64,000 bases of DNA from Flavobacteriaceae bacterium CRH (GTDB taxonomy: Bacteria; Bacteroidota; Bacteroidia; Flavobacteriales; Flavobacteriaceae). The translations under genes were made by a program, and so were the position numbers. Each line of letters begins with the position of its first letter. Positions within the stretch are counted from its first letter, which is position 1. This document shows positions 17,015-26,212 of this stretch, in pieces. The stretch covers positions 28,468 through 92,467 of the forward strand of contig LMAJ01000030.1 of assembly GCA_001507425.1 (NCBI GenBank). Direction: 5' to 3'. The notes under the pieces were generated by a model that saw only the letters and a list, made by a program, of their open reading frames with translations, was not told where the DNA came from and ran no database searches.

Positions 17015-17431
17015 ATGATACAAAGAATTCAAACCGTATATTTACTTCTTACCTTTGTAGTAACAGGGGTTTTAGTATTTTTTATTCCGCTTTGGACATT
17101 AAATAACGGGCAAGCATTCTATTTTATGCAAGACCAGGTTTACACAGTACTTTTAGGTTTAAGCACTATGCTTTCTGTTATTAGTATTATTTCATACAAA
17201 AAAAGACAAAATCAGTTTGTAATGGGCAGACTGAACATAATATTAAATTTGATTTTATTAGGATTATTTGTATATCGATCTCTAAATTTATCTGGAGATA
17301 CAACTACAATTGTATCAGAGAAAGGTATTGGGATGTTTCTACCAATTGTTGCTATCGTATTATTAGTTTTAGCTAATAAGGCCATCAAGAAGGATGAAGA
17401 TCTCGTAAAATCTGTAGACCGTTTGAGGTAA
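17015..17431 (+). CDS. DUF4293 four-helix membrane protein
   Basis: The product has 138 residues and four hydrophobic helices (about 5-28, 42-62, 71-88 and 104-120). The start MIQRIQTVYLLL is typical of the family. DUF4293 proteins occur in Bacteroidota next to rho, and this arrangement is kept here. The function is unknown. Confidence 0.85.
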   Translation: MIQRIQTVYLLLTFVVTGVLVFFIPLWTLNNGQAFYFMQDQVYTVLLGLSTMLSVISIISYKKRQNQFVMGRLNIILNLILLGLFVYRSLNLSGDTTTIVSEKGIGMFLPIVAIVLLVLANKAIKKDEDLVKSVDRLR

Positions 17432-17462
17432 ACCTATAAACTTAAGTTTTTTGTGCGAAGAG

Positions 17463-17490
17463 AACCCGAATTATTAATTCGGGTTTTTTT
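17463..17490 (+). terminator. Intrinsic terminator after DUF4293
   Basis: AACCCGAATT (17463-17472) pairs with AATTCGGGTT (17476-17485) with a 3-nt loop and a T-run to 17490. Confidence 0.88.
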
Positions 17491-17598
17491 GTGCCTGATG
17501 TTTTTTAATTTCTTCTTATACTCCTTAAAAACGTAGGGTTAAAAACAATTTTGTAAGATAATTTTTTCATAAATTTGAATTCAGATTTAAAAATAATC

Positions 17599-18261
17599 AT
17601 GACACAAAAAATAAGGATACATCTTGCCGATGATCATCAGGTACTGATCGATGGACTTACCAATTTATTACGCACAATTTCTGACTTTGAGGTTGTTGGT
17701 AATTCATTAGATGGAACAAATATTTATAATGATGTCATTGAAAATAATACTGATATTTTATTATTGGATATTAGTATGCCCAAAAAGGATGGAATTGAAG
17801 TTTTGAAAGAATTTAAAGAAAAAGGATTTCCCTGCAAAGTCATTATCCTCTCCAGTTATGATGATTTAAAGATTATTAAAGAAGTGATGAAACTGGGAGC
17901 AAAAGGCTATCTGACCAAAAAAAGCGCCGGAGAAAACATCATCGAAGCTATTGAAGCTGTAAAAAAAGATGAAGAATATTTTGATAAACATGTAAGAGAA
18001 AAAATATTTTCAAGCTTTACTCAAAATAATCCAAAACTAAATAAAAGTTCCATTACTGAAAATCAGGTTTTAAGCGAACGTGAACTCGAAATTATAACCT
18101 TAATATCATTAGAATACAGTGGGAAAGAAATTAGCGAGCAACTTTTTATTAGTTTAAATACGGTTGAAACGCATCGCAAAAATATCATGAAAAAATTAAA
18201 GACCAAAAATGTAATTGGCTTGGTTAAATACGCATTAAAAAACAATCTGATTAATCCTTAA
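17599..18261 (+). CDS. NarL/LuxR-type response regulator
   Basis: The product has 220 residues from ATG 17599; an in-frame TTG at 17575 is unlikely. The receiver domain (about 1-120) has the acidic pair ADDHQ at 10-12, phospho-acceptor Asp57 (LLLDISMPKKDG) and a GAKGYLTKK switch region. The C-terminal LuxR helix-turn-helix (about 150-215) reads LSERELEIITLISLEYSGKE then SLNTVETHRKNI. It should bind DNA as a dimer when phosphorylated by the kinase encoded 23 bp downstream. Target genes are unknown. Confidence 0.92.
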   Translation: MTQKIRIHLADDHQVLIDGLTNLLRTISDFEVVGNSLDGTNIYNDVIENNTDILLLDISMPKKDGIEVLKEFKEKGFPCKVIILSSYDDLKIIKEVMKLGAKGYLTKKSAGENIIEAIEAVKKDEEYFDKHVREKIFSSFTQNNPKLNKSSITENQVLSERELEIITLISLEYSGKEISEQLFISLNTVETHRKNIMKKLKTKNVIGLVKYALKNNLINP

Positions 18262-18284
18262 TTTTTTGCTTAATCTCTGTTATT

Positions 18285-19208
18285 ATGACCTTTTTTAGAA
18301 TTTTCATTGTATTTGTTTTCTTTTTGATATGTGGGCAGTTCTCTGGTTTTAGTCAGGAAAAAGAATTTAAGCTCCAGGAATCTAACACAAAAATTGAACA
18401 AAAAAAATCAGCTGATAAAAATGAGCATTTCATTAAACCTGAACACTCCGCAAATAAAAAAGTAGTAAGTTTATTTATTGTGCTTGCAATAATGCTTCTC
18501 GTTTTATTTTACTTCGTTTATGAAAACAACAAACTCAAACAGAAAAACAAACGAAAAGAGATAAAGCAAAAAATTCAACTCAATATTATTAATGCAAGTA
18601 TTGATGCTCAAGAAAATGAAAGAAAAAAAATCGCAGCTTTTTTACATGACAACATCAATTCCTTATTGTCTTCTGTTGGTCTACATCTAAATGCATTTTC
18701 AGCTCAGAATAATATTCAATCTGAAGAACTTCTTAAAGCAAAATCAATTTTAGAAGATGCTCATGACCGTTTACGCGACATGTCGCATGAATTAATTCCT
18801 GCACTTTTGGTTCGGTTTGGTTTGGTGTATGCCATAGAAGATTTATGCGAAAAAAATTCAAATTCGAATCTGCATTTTGATTTTTCAAATTCAATTGCTG
18901 CTGAAGTAAGATATAGCGAAAAAATCGAAATTAAGATTTATTTTATTGTTGCTGAATTATTCAACAACATTATAAAACATAGTGGTGCTAATAAAGCTCA
19001 AATTTCATTACAAGAAATTAAAAACCTATTAATCATCATTATACATGACAACGGAAAAGGTTTTAATGCTGAAAAACTAAAAGATGCTGAAGGTTTTGGC
19101 CTTAACCGAATTAGGGCCAGAATTAAAAAATATAAAGGAACTATTTCAATTACTTCGAAAGTTAATGAAGGAACTTCGATTAAAATAAAAATCCCTGTAA
19201 CACATTAA
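18285..19208 (+). CDS. Membrane sensor histidine kinase (HisKA_3 type)
   Basis: The product has 307 residues. A signal-like hydrophobic N-terminus (4-20) and one membrane helix (about 60-79) enclose a loop of only ~40 charged residues, too small for a normal sensor domain. The dimerisation/phosphoacceptor region has ENERKKIAAFLHDNINS with His121. The ATPase has the N-box VAELFNNIIKHSGA and the G-box DNGKGFN and GFGLNRIRARI. It pairs with the NarL-type regulator upstream. Signal input may come from a partner protein or from the membrane. Confidence 0.9.
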   Translation: MTFFRIFIVFVFFLICGQFSGFSQEKEFKLQESNTKIEQKKSADKNEHFIKPEHSANKKVVSLFIVLAIMLLVLFYFVYENNKLKQKNKRKEIKQKIQLNIINASIDAQENERKKIAAFLHDNINSLLSSVGLHLNAFSAQNNIQSEELLKAKSILEDAHDRLRDMSHELIPALLVRFGLVYAIEDLCEKNSNSNLHFDFSNSIAAEVRYSEKIEIKIYFIVAELFNNIIKHSGANKAQISLQEIKNLLIIIIHDNGKGFNAEKLKDAEGFGLNRIRARIKKYKGTISITSKVNEGTSIKIKIPVTH

Positions 19209-19213
19209 AAATC

Positions 19214-19708
19214 TTATTTTTTGCCAATTTCGATAATCTCTAAATCTTTTATTTTATCGTCATCAATTACAAACCTCAACATCGTTCGCATTTGATGGAA
19301 TCCGCTTTTTCCTGCTGCACCCGGATTCATGTGCAATAAATTATTTTTTTTATCATAGATAACCTTCAAAATATGCGAATGTCCACAAATGAATAATTTT
19401 GGCGGATTTGCTGCCATTTCTTCTCTTATTGCGGGATTATATTTTCCCGGATAACCGCCAATGTGAGTAATCCAAACAGAAACATTTTCGCATAAAAACC
19501 TATTGTGCAATGGAAATTCTAATCTCGCTTGTGCATCATCTATATTTCCGTAAACACAACGCAATGGTTTTAGCTTTTTTATGCTATCGGTAACATTCAA
19601 ATCTCCAATATCGCCTGCATGCCAAACTTCATCGGCTTGATTTACATATTTTAAAATAGTATCATCAATATGACTGTGAGTGTCGGAAAGGAGGAGGATT
19701 TTTTTCAT
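19214..19708 (-). CDS. YfcE/MJ0936-family metallophosphoesterase
   Basis: The product has 164 residues, the normal length for this small calcineurin-like family. Metal-ligand motifs run in order: LLLSDTHSH, HAGDIGD, YGNIDD (the GNxD motif), WITHIGGY and CGHSHI. Such enzymes hydrolyse phosphodiesters in vitro; the natural substrate is unknown. It converges on the histidine kinase gene with only 5 bp between stops. Confidence 0.9.
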   Translation of the reverse strand: MKKILLLSDTHSHIDDTILKYVNQADEVWHAGDIGDLNVTDSIKKLKPLRCVYGNIDDAQARLEFPLHNRFLCENVSVWITHIGGYPGKYNPAIREEMAANPPKLFICGHSHILKVIYDKKNNLLHMNPGAAGKSGFHQMRTMLRFVIDDDKIKDLEIIEIGKK

Positions 19709-19823
19709 TCTTTTTTTAAACGAGGTTCAAAGGTTCAGAGATGCAAAGGTACAAAGGTTTTTCCGTAGAGGCGCAAAAGCAGTGCGTCTTTCGTAGGGTA
19801 CTCTTTTATTCTTGAACATAAAA

Positions 19824-19853
19824 AAATCCGATCTGCTGATGCAGACCGGATTT
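19824..19853 (-). terminator. Terminator downstream of the flotillin-like gene
   Basis: AAATCCG-A-TCTGC (19824-19836 region) pairs with GCAGA-C-CGGATTT (19841-19853) with one mismatch. Read on the minus strand it ends in a T-run and lies about 75 nt after the SPFH gene stop. Flanking words (GATGCACTGCTGTGCGTCT at 19868) recur in the 179-bp repeats at 22083-22620. Confidence 0.7.
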
Positions 19854-19928
19854 CAAACTTTGGATTAGATGCACTGCTGTGCGTCTCTACGATATACTCT
19901 GTTTTTTACATTTCATATCGAACATTTA

Positions 19929-21842
19929 CTATTTCTTCGGATTTTTAACCTCTTTGGAATCTTTTGTATCCATCATTTCCATTAGTTTTAATCCTAATAA
20001 ACCACTGATAGAACCATCAGAACCAGCGTTTCCTGAAATTAAAACGTCTGGAATTACTTTGATATTTCCTTTACCAATTTCCTCGGTAACTTTATATCGC
20101 GTAAAATTATCGCCGCCCATCGCAGTAACCTGAAGTTGATACGATTCTGCAGTCGATTTACCAATTGCCATAATTTTCTCTGCTTCGGCCAAACCTGTTT
20201 TAGAGATTCTTTCCGCTTCTGCACTTGCGTTCAGTTTTGTAGCTTCTGCCTGTGCTCCTGCTCTTGCTTTTGTAGCTTCGGCTTCGGCATTTGCACGCAT
20301 TTTTGTAGCTTCTGCTTCGGCGTTTACATTTAGTTTTAAACTGGTCGCATCTCCTTCTGCTTTTTTAACGGTTGCATCTGCAGTACGTTGAGCTATTTCA
20401 ACACTTTGTGATGCACGAACGATCTCTTTTTGCATATCCGCAATAGCGGTTTCTTTCTCCATTCCCTGACGTTGTTCCTGCGCCATTTTTTGGGTTTGAT
20501 ACGTTTTTTGTTCTTCTTCGGCAAGTTTTCTGTCTGTCAAAGTTTTCATCAATGAATCTGGCGGAACTATATCTCCAATTAAGGTATCTACAGCATTCAC
20601 ATTATATTCATCAAGAACTACTTTAATATGATTTTTAGCAGATTCCTGACGTTCTTTTCTTGTACTTAAAAATGAAATCACATCGCTTTCCTGTGCCGAG
20701 TTTCTAAAATAGTTACCAATAGTTGGCTCCAAAACCTGAGAAACAAGATTAGTCATACTTCCAAAACGGGCAATAACTTTTGGTGCTTCGTTTGCCGGAA
20801 CATGAATAATTTGTGACACATCAAGATTAAACGGGAAACCATCCTGAGAACGAACCGTAATCGTTGATAAATTATGGTCAAGGTTGTGCGCCTCACTTCT
20901 TGCATCTGCCCAGTTCAGCACCAAATTTGTTGTTGGTACGGCTTCGAGTTTAGTAGTGTATTTATTCAGGGCATATTTTCCTGGACCCAGTGGTTCCATC
21001 CAAACGCCGCGTTGCCCTTTTGATACAATATTTCCGTGTTTGAAATGTTCACCGGTCATATCCAGTCCGTCTTCACCGATATATGAAATCACAACTCCTA
21101 CATACCCAATAGGCACATCTGTCATAGGGTTTTGCTCAATTTGAATTGCCCAGGTATTGATATAATAAGAACCTGCCAAAATTACCTGTGGTTGTAAACC
21201 TCTGTTTCCGCCAAGGTTCAGGAATTCATCACAATCCTGAAAATTGTTGTGTCCTTCTACATATTTACCTGCAATCTGACCAATCGGTATAGGTTCGCCG
21301 TCAAGAGCTGTCACGATACCAATCATGTTTTCGAAAATCTTGATTTGTTCTACAATTACGATTTCAAAAAGAAACGTATTGATACGATACGAACCTGTCG
21401 TAATAAAAGCAGTCTGACGTCCTTTTTGCCCGCCATTATCCAGAAAAGCCTGAGCATCCTGAAAGTTATCGCTGATTACTTTTCGGGCGAGGATTCGTCC
21501 TGTTGGAATTTCTTTTCCATCCTTACTTAAAACAAGTCCAATTTTACCTTCCGGTACAATAGTAAAACTTGTCATATCAATAGAATATTGCCAAATCCAC
21601 ATAGCCCAATATAAACCAGGAGCCAGTGTTTGCGCCTGATAACCAGCCTCTCCTTTTGTCGCAATAATACGACCGTCAGGAAGCGCCTTGTCTGCTCCAA
21701 ACAAAACGAATTTTTTGGTTACTAAACCAATTTTGTCTTCAGGAACGATTACCATTCCAAAGAAAACGCGTAAAATAAATTTGTAAAATAAGATGGAGAA
21801 TACAATCAATAAAACCCACCAATAAGAAGTAATTTCACTCAT
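19929..21842 (-). CDS. Flotillin-like SPFH protein with N-terminal repeat array and hendecad coiled coil
   Basis: The product has 637 residues. A membrane helix (about 8-28) anchors it. Residues 33-300 hold about four related units with the pattern VPxxxIGxV, DGxxxPxGxI, NFQD, GGxxGxQ and GxYxINT; units 2 (96-163) and 3 (171-236) are the clearest. The SPFH domain follows (about 305-440). Residues 505-559 are five 11-residue repeats of the type NAEAEATKxRA, a right-handed coiled coil. SPFH proteins form large rings or cages on membranes. The repeat array recalls vault-protein repeats; the match is by eye only. Confidence 0.85.
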   Translation of the reverse strand: MSEITSYWWVLLIVFSILFYKFILRVFFGMVIVPEDKIGLVTKKFVLFGADKALPDGRIIATKGEAGYQAQTLAPGLYWAMWIWQYSIDMTSFTIVPEGKIGLVLSKDGKEIPTGRILARKVISDNFQDAQAFLDNGGQKGRQTAFITTGSYRINTFLFEIVIVEQIKIFENMIGIVTALDGEPIPIGQIAGKYVEGHNNFQDCDEFLNLGGNRGLQPQVILAGSYYINTWAIQIEQNPMTDVPIGYVGVVISYIGEDGLDMTGEHFKHGNIVSKGQRGVWMEPLGPGKYALNKYTTKLEAVPTTNLVLNWADARSEAHNLDHNLSTITVRSQDGFPFNLDVSQIIHVPANEAPKVIARFGSMTNLVSQVLEPTIGNYFRNSAQESDVISFLSTRKERQESAKNHIKVVLDEYNVNAVDTLIGDIVPPDSLMKTLTDRKLAEEEQKTYQTQKMAQEQRQGMEKETAIADMQKEIVRASQSVEIAQRTADATVKKAEGDATSLKLNVNAEAEATKMRANAEAEATKARAGAQAEATKLNASAEAERISKTGLAEAEKIMAIGKSTAESYQLQVTAMGGDNFTRYKVTEEIGKGNIKVIPDVLISGNAGSDGSISGLLGLKLMEMMDTKDSKEVKNPKK

Positions 21843-22082
21843 AGTTTTTGATATTTAGGCTGCAAACATAAGAGAAATATTTCCTATTAAAATGAAATAT
21901 TTTAAAAATTAACTTTTGCCAATTTTCTCTAAAAAATGTTAAAAAAACACCTTCATTAAATCGTTGGAATTGTCAATTTCTGACACGATTTTTTACAAAA
22001 CAAACTATGATTGGTATTTTTGGTATTAACAGTTCTTAACTAAGTTTCTAAGATGCTGAGATACTAAGATTCTAAGTTTTTA
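21843..22082. other. Gene-free region before the 179-bp repeats
   Basis: AT-rich upstream region of the flotillin-like gene. It contains words such as AGATGCTGAGATACTAAGAT that recur, changed, in the adjacent tandem repeats. No coding signal is seen. Confidence 0.4.
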
Positions 22083-22620
22083 TCTGCTATTTTTATTTCT
22101 AATACGCTAATTCGATTTTTGATTTAATAGAAGAAATTTTATGTTATGCAATAATGTAATTTGCCAATTTGAGTTTAGATGCACAGCAGTGCGTCTCACA
22201 ATAATTTACAACGATAAAAAAACCTTAGAATCTTAGTATCTTAGAACCTTAGCAACTTTTTTCTGCTATTTTTATTTTTAATACATTAATTCGATTTTTG
22301 ATTTAATAGAAGAAATTTTACGTTATGCAATAATGTAATTTGCCAATTTGAGTTTAGATGCACAGCAGTGCGTCTCACAATAATTTACAACGATAAAAAA
22401 ACCTTAGAATCTTAGTATCTTAGAACCTTAGCAACTTTTTTCTGCTATTTTTATTTTTAATACACTAATTCAATTTTTGATTTAATAGAAGAATTTCACG
22501 TTATGCGATAATGTAATTTGCCAATTTGAGTTTAGATGCACAGCAGTTCGACTCTACAATAATTTACGACGATAAAAAAACCTTAGAATCTTAGTATCTT
22601 AGAACCTTAGCAACTTTTTT
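22083..22620. repeat. 179-bp tandem repeat, three copies
   Basis: The unit begins TCTGCTATTTTTAT at 22083, 22262 and 22441, so the period is 179 bp. Each copy contains TTATGCAATAATGTAATTTG (GCGATA in copy 3), TTTAGATGCACAGCAGTGCG, ACGATAAAAAAACCTTAGAA and TTAGTATCTTAGAACCTTAG. Copies 1 and 2 are almost identical; copy 3 has about ten changes. No open frame is conserved. It fills the space between the flotillin-like gene and truA. Confidence 0.92.
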
Positions 22621-22623
22621 TCG

Positions 22624-22631
22624 TACCTTTG
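22624..22631 (+). promoter_or_regulatory. Candidate -7 box of truA
   Basis: TACCTTTG fits TAnnTTTG exactly and lies 25 nt before the truA ATG, just after the last 179-bp repeat. No clear -33 TTG is present. Confidence 0.45.
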
Positions 22632-22656
22632 CCACTCAGAACCTCTGCACCTTAAA

Positions 22657-23391
22657 ATGAGATATTTTATTCAATTTGCTTATAACGGAACACAGTATCA
22701 TGGCTGGCAGTTTCAGCCCAACGCGTCTTCTGTTCAGGAAACTTTAAACAAAGCATTTTCCGTTTTATTAAATGCACCTATAAATATAATGGGAGCCGGA
22801 AGAACTGATACAGGTGTTCACGCACAGGAAATGTACGGGCATTTTGATTTTGAAACTCAGCTAGATGTACCGAATTTAGTGCATAAACTCAATTCGTATT
22901 TACCAAAAGACATTGCGATTTTTGATATTAAATTGGTTCATGATGATGCACATTGCAGATTTGACGCTACCAAAAGAACGTATGAATACCATATCAATAC
23001 TGTTAAAAATCCTTTTTTGGAAGAATTGAGTTGGTATTTTAATCAAAATTTAGATGTAGCTTTGATGAATGATGCGGCAAAAATCTTATTGAATCATACC
23101 GATTTTCAGTGTTTTTCGAAAGTAAATACAGATGTTAATACATTTGATTGCACGATTTTTGAGGCGTATTGGAAAAATGAAAATAACAAATTGATTTTTA
23201 CTATTTCAGCGAATCGTTTTTTACGAAACATGGTTCGTTCGATTGTAGGAACTTTGATAAACATTGGTTTACATAAAATTTCTTTAACTGATTTTGAAAA
23301 CATCATTGCCAGTAAAAGCAGAGAAAAAGCAGGGTTTTCGGTTCCCGCACACGGATTATATTTAACTGAAATAAAATACGAGTATTTATAG
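22657..23391 (+). CDS. truA: tRNA pseudouridine synthase A
   Basis: The product has 244 residues, normal for TruA. It makes pseudouridine at positions 38-40 of the tRNA anticodon stem. The start RYFIQFAYNGTQYHGWQFQP is characteristic, Asp51 in GAGRTDTGVHA is the catalytic residue, and RFDATKRTYEYHI and NRFLRNMVRSIVGTL follow. It is 84 bp upstream of the ABC exporter; the gap carries short palindromic words (AGGCTATAGGC-like), so the two may or may not be co-transcribed. Confidence 0.95.
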   Translation: MRYFIQFAYNGTQYHGWQFQPNASSVQETLNKAFSVLLNAPINIMGAGRTDTGVHAQEMYGHFDFETQLDVPNLVHKLNSYLPKDIAIFDIKLVHDDAHCRFDATKRTYEYHINTVKNPFLEELSWYFNQNLDVALMNDAAKILLNHTDFQCFSKVNTDVNTFDCTIFEAYWKNENNKLIFTISANRFLRNMVRSIVGTLINIGLHKISLTDFENIIASKSREKAGFSVPAHGLYLTEIKYEYL

Positions 23392-23475
23392 CTGTTGGCT
23401 ATAGGCTCTAGGCAATAAGCTTTAAAATTTTGCCTACAGCCTAAAGCCTAAAGCTTAAAGCATATAAAAAAATAA

Positions 23476-25230
23476 ATGAAAGCAAAAGCATTCGACACCG
23501 GATTATTTAAACGAATTTTAACGTATACCAAACCTTATAAATGGCGCTATTATGGCGTTATTCTTTTTGCTGTTTCGTTATCGATTTTTGCAGCACTTCG
23601 CCCCTATTTATTAAAAGAAACGGTCGACGGCTATATCAAGACGCACGATAAACATGGTTTATTAATGTATATTATGTTAATGGGCGTTGTACTTTTGTGT
23701 GAAGTTTTTTCTCAATTCTATTTTGTTTTTTGGGCAAACTGGCTGGGACAGGATATTGTAAAAGACATTCGTACCAAACTTTTCAAACATATTTTAAGTT
23801 TTAGAATGAAATATTTTGATTTGGTTCCGGTTGGACAATTGGTAACCAGATCTGTTTCTGACATTGAATCAATTGCCCGTATTTTCAGTCAGGGATTATT
23901 TATGATTATCAGCGATTTAATGAAAATGTTAGTCGTTCTGATTTTTATGTTTTACATGAACTGGAAACTGACCTGGATTGTGGTTGTAGCGATGCCTATT
24001 TTGGTTTTTATCACTAGAATTTTCCAACGCAAAATGCAGGTTGCTTTTGAGGAAGTTCGAACTCAGATTGCCAATATGAATTCGTTTGTACAGGAACGCG
24101 TTACAGGAATGAAAATCGTTCAGCTTTTTAACCGTGAGAAAATCGAAGCCGAAAATTTTAAAGATATCAATGACAAACATCGCGTTGCATGGATTAAGAC
24201 CATTTTATACAACTCGATATTTTTCCCTATTGCCGATATTATTTCTTCAATTACTTTAGGATTGGTTGTGGTTTACGGCGGATTTAAAATTTTGAATGGA
24301 GATCATTTCACGACTTTCGGAGATTTATTTTCGTATACGATGTTCATCGGAATGTTGTTTAATCCGCTACGCCAGATTGCAGATAAATTTAACGAGATGC
24401 AATTGGGAATGATTGCAGCGAATAGAGTTTTTGACATTATAGACACACAAGACCATATTCAGGACACCGGAACTCTTGAAGCACCAATTTTTGACGGAAG
24501 TATTGAATTTAAAGATGTTCGTTTTAGCTATATTCCGGAAGAAGAGGTAATAAAAGGTATCGATTTATCTGTTGCTTCAGGGCAAACCATTGCTATTGTG
24601 GGTTCTACCGGAGCTGGAAAATCAACTATTATTAATCTACTGAATCGCTTCTACGAAATAAACAGCGGAACTATTTTTATTGATGGTCAAAATATCGAAA
24701 ATTATACTTTGGCATCTTTACGAAAACAAATTGCGGTTGTTTTGCAGGATGTGTTTTTGTTTGCCGATACTATTTACAACAACATTACTTTACACAATCC
24801 GGAAATTACACGCGAACAGGTTCTTAACGCAGCCAAAAAAATTGGCGTGCACGATTTTATCATGAGCCTGCCAGATAATTATGATTTTGATGTAAAAGAA
24901 CGTGGTGTTATGCTTTCGTCCGGGCAACGCCAGTTAATTGCTTTTTTACGTTCGTATGTTAGCAATCCGAGTATTTTAATTTTAGATGAAGCTACATCAT
25001 CAATTGATACTTATTCTGAAGAATTAATTCAGCGTGCAACAGAAACCATTACAAAAGGAAGAACTTCTATTATTATAGCACACCGTTTAGCAACTATTGT
25101 TAATTCGGATAAAATTGTGGTTATGGATAAAGGATTGATTGTAGAACAAGGAACACATCAGGAATTGCTCAATAAAACAGATGGATATTATAAAAATCTG
25201 TACGATTCGCAATTTTCTGTAGCGAACTAG
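23476..25230 (+). CDS. ABC exporter, fused membrane and ATPase domains (MsbA-like)
   Basis: The half-transporter has 584 residues and acts as a homodimer or heterodimer. Six membrane helices cover about 20-305. The nucleotide-binding domain has Walker A GSTGAGKS (376-383), a Q-loop LQDVFLF, signature LSSGQRQ (from 480), Walker B ILILDEATSSID and switch His in AHRLATI. The signature has Ser-Ser-Gly instead of the usual Ser-Gly-Gly. MsbA-like members export lipid A precursors or drugs; no neighbour specifies the substrate. Confidence 0.93.
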   Translation: MKAKAFDTGLFKRILTYTKPYKWRYYGVILFAVSLSIFAALRPYLLKETVDGYIKTHDKHGLLMYIMLMGVVLLCEVFSQFYFVFWANWLGQDIVKDIRTKLFKHILSFRMKYFDLVPVGQLVTRSVSDIESIARIFSQGLFMIISDLMKMLVVLIFMFYMNWKLTWIVVVAMPILVFITRIFQRKMQVAFEEVRTQIANMNSFVQERVTGMKIVQLFNREKIEAENFKDINDKHRVAWIKTILYNSIFFPIADIISSITLGLVVVYGGFKILNGDHFTTFGDLFSYTMFIGMLFNPLRQIADKFNEMQLGMIAANRVFDIIDTQDHIQDTGTLEAPIFDGSIEFKDVRFSYIPEEEVIKGIDLSVASGQTIAIVGSTGAGKSTIINLLNRFYEINSGTIFIDGQNIENYTLASLRKQIAVVLQDVFLFADTIYNNITLHNPEITREQVLNAAKKIGVHDFIMSLPDNYDFDVKERGVMLSSGQRQLIAFLRSYVSNPSILILDEATSSIDTYSEELIQRATETITKGRTSIIIAHRLATIVNSDKIVVMDKGLIVEQGTHQELLNKTDGYYKNLYDSQFSVAN

Positions 25231-25373
25231 TTTTTCAAATGCTAAAAAATTTCTTAAAAAAGTTAAATTAGCGTTATAGTAATCATAAATGTAAGATTTG
25301 AAAGAAATTATATAACTTCTTTCGTGTTTGAATTTTTTATATTTGAGAATATATAAATCAAATGTAAAAGAGA

Positions 25374-25958
25374 ATGACACAAAATAGATTATATCCTAAC
25401 GAGGAATTCAAAGAAATAGAAATAAATGCATCATTACAACTTAGATATGCAATTTCAAACAGAGGTAGATTAGTTAGTTTTTCAGATGAAATAGAAAACG
25501 GACGAATTTTAAAAGGAGGTCTAAGTGACGGATATCCAACTTTCAGATTTAAGGTAAAAAAAGATGACAAAATTGTAAATAAATATCTTTTCTTATACAA
25601 ATTAGTGGCACAATATTTTATTCCAAAACAGTCTGAAGAACAAACATATGTTTTGCATCTGGATTACAACCGAAGCAATGACGATGTAAACAATTTACGT
25701 TGGGCAACTAAAGCCGAAATGATGGCACACAGTCGCAAAAGCCCACGTGTGATTCAGGCCAAAAAGAATCTGATTGAACATAATTTAAAAGCAGACGGAA
25801 GAAAATTAACCACCACAAAAGTAATGCTGATTAAAAAAATATTAGCCAGACCGGAACAAAAAACACGTCTAAAAATGATTGCAAAACAATTCGGCGTAAG
25901 CGAAATGCAAATAAGACGAATTGCCAGCGGAGAAAATTGGGGACACGTTAAAGTATAA
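25374..25958 (+). CDS. HNH/NUMOD4-like DNA-binding protein
   Basis: The product has 194 residues. A NUMOD4-like segment (RYAISNRGRLVSF, 24-36) is followed by an HNH_3-like core: YKLVAQYFIP (75-84), then VLHLDYNRSNDDVNNLRWAT (93-112), with His95, Asn99 and Asn107. The first position, usually His in HRLVA, is Tyr75 here, so nuclease activity is doubtful. A C-terminal helix-turn-helix (about 145-190) contains LKMIAKQFGVSEMQIRRIAS. It may be a homing-endonuclease descendant turned DNA-binding protein. There is no intron or intein nearby. Confidence 0.7.
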   Translation: MTQNRLYPNEEFKEIEINASLQLRYAISNRGRLVSFSDEIENGRILKGGLSDGYPTFRFKVKKDDKIVNKYLFLYKLVAQYFIPKQSEEQTYVLHLDYNRSNDDVNNLRWATKAEMMAHSRKSPRVIQAKKNLIEHNLKADGRKLTTTKVMLIKKILARPEQKTRLKMIAKQFGVSEMQIRRIASGENWGHVKV

Positions 25959-26000
25959 TTTTAGTTTTTAGAGTGTAGATTTTATCTTAATCTTACTCTG

Positions 26001-26052
26001 AGCGAAGTCGAAGAACTTTTCAATACGAAAGGTCTTCGACTTCGCTTTTTTT
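26001..26052 (+). terminator. Long-stem terminator
   Basis: AGCGAAGTCGAAGA (26001-26014) pairs with TCTTCGACTTCGCT (26033-26046), followed by a T-run to 26052. It lies 43 nt after the HNH-like gene. The rest of 25959-26212 is AT-rich and shows no gene. Confidence 0.85.
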
Positions 26053-26212
26053 ACAAGGTTATTTTTCAGATTTACAGGAAAAAACACATTTAATAATTTA
26101 CAATTTATAATTGACATTTCACATTTTACCTTTTTACTTTTTTACAACTTACCATTTTTTAAAATAAATCCTTAAATTCGCAATCACAAATAACAAAAGA
26201 AAAAATCAGAAA

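Noticed and set aside
20136..20333. Cys/Phe-rich frame opposite the flotillin-like gene
   Set aside because: It is the complement of the Ala/Glu hendecad repeats, so the periodic residues are an artefact of the coding strand.
22083..22620. Repeat array as a replication origin or CRISPR
   Set aside because: The units are identical over their full 179 bp with no spacers; no DnaA boxes or oriC genes are adjacent.
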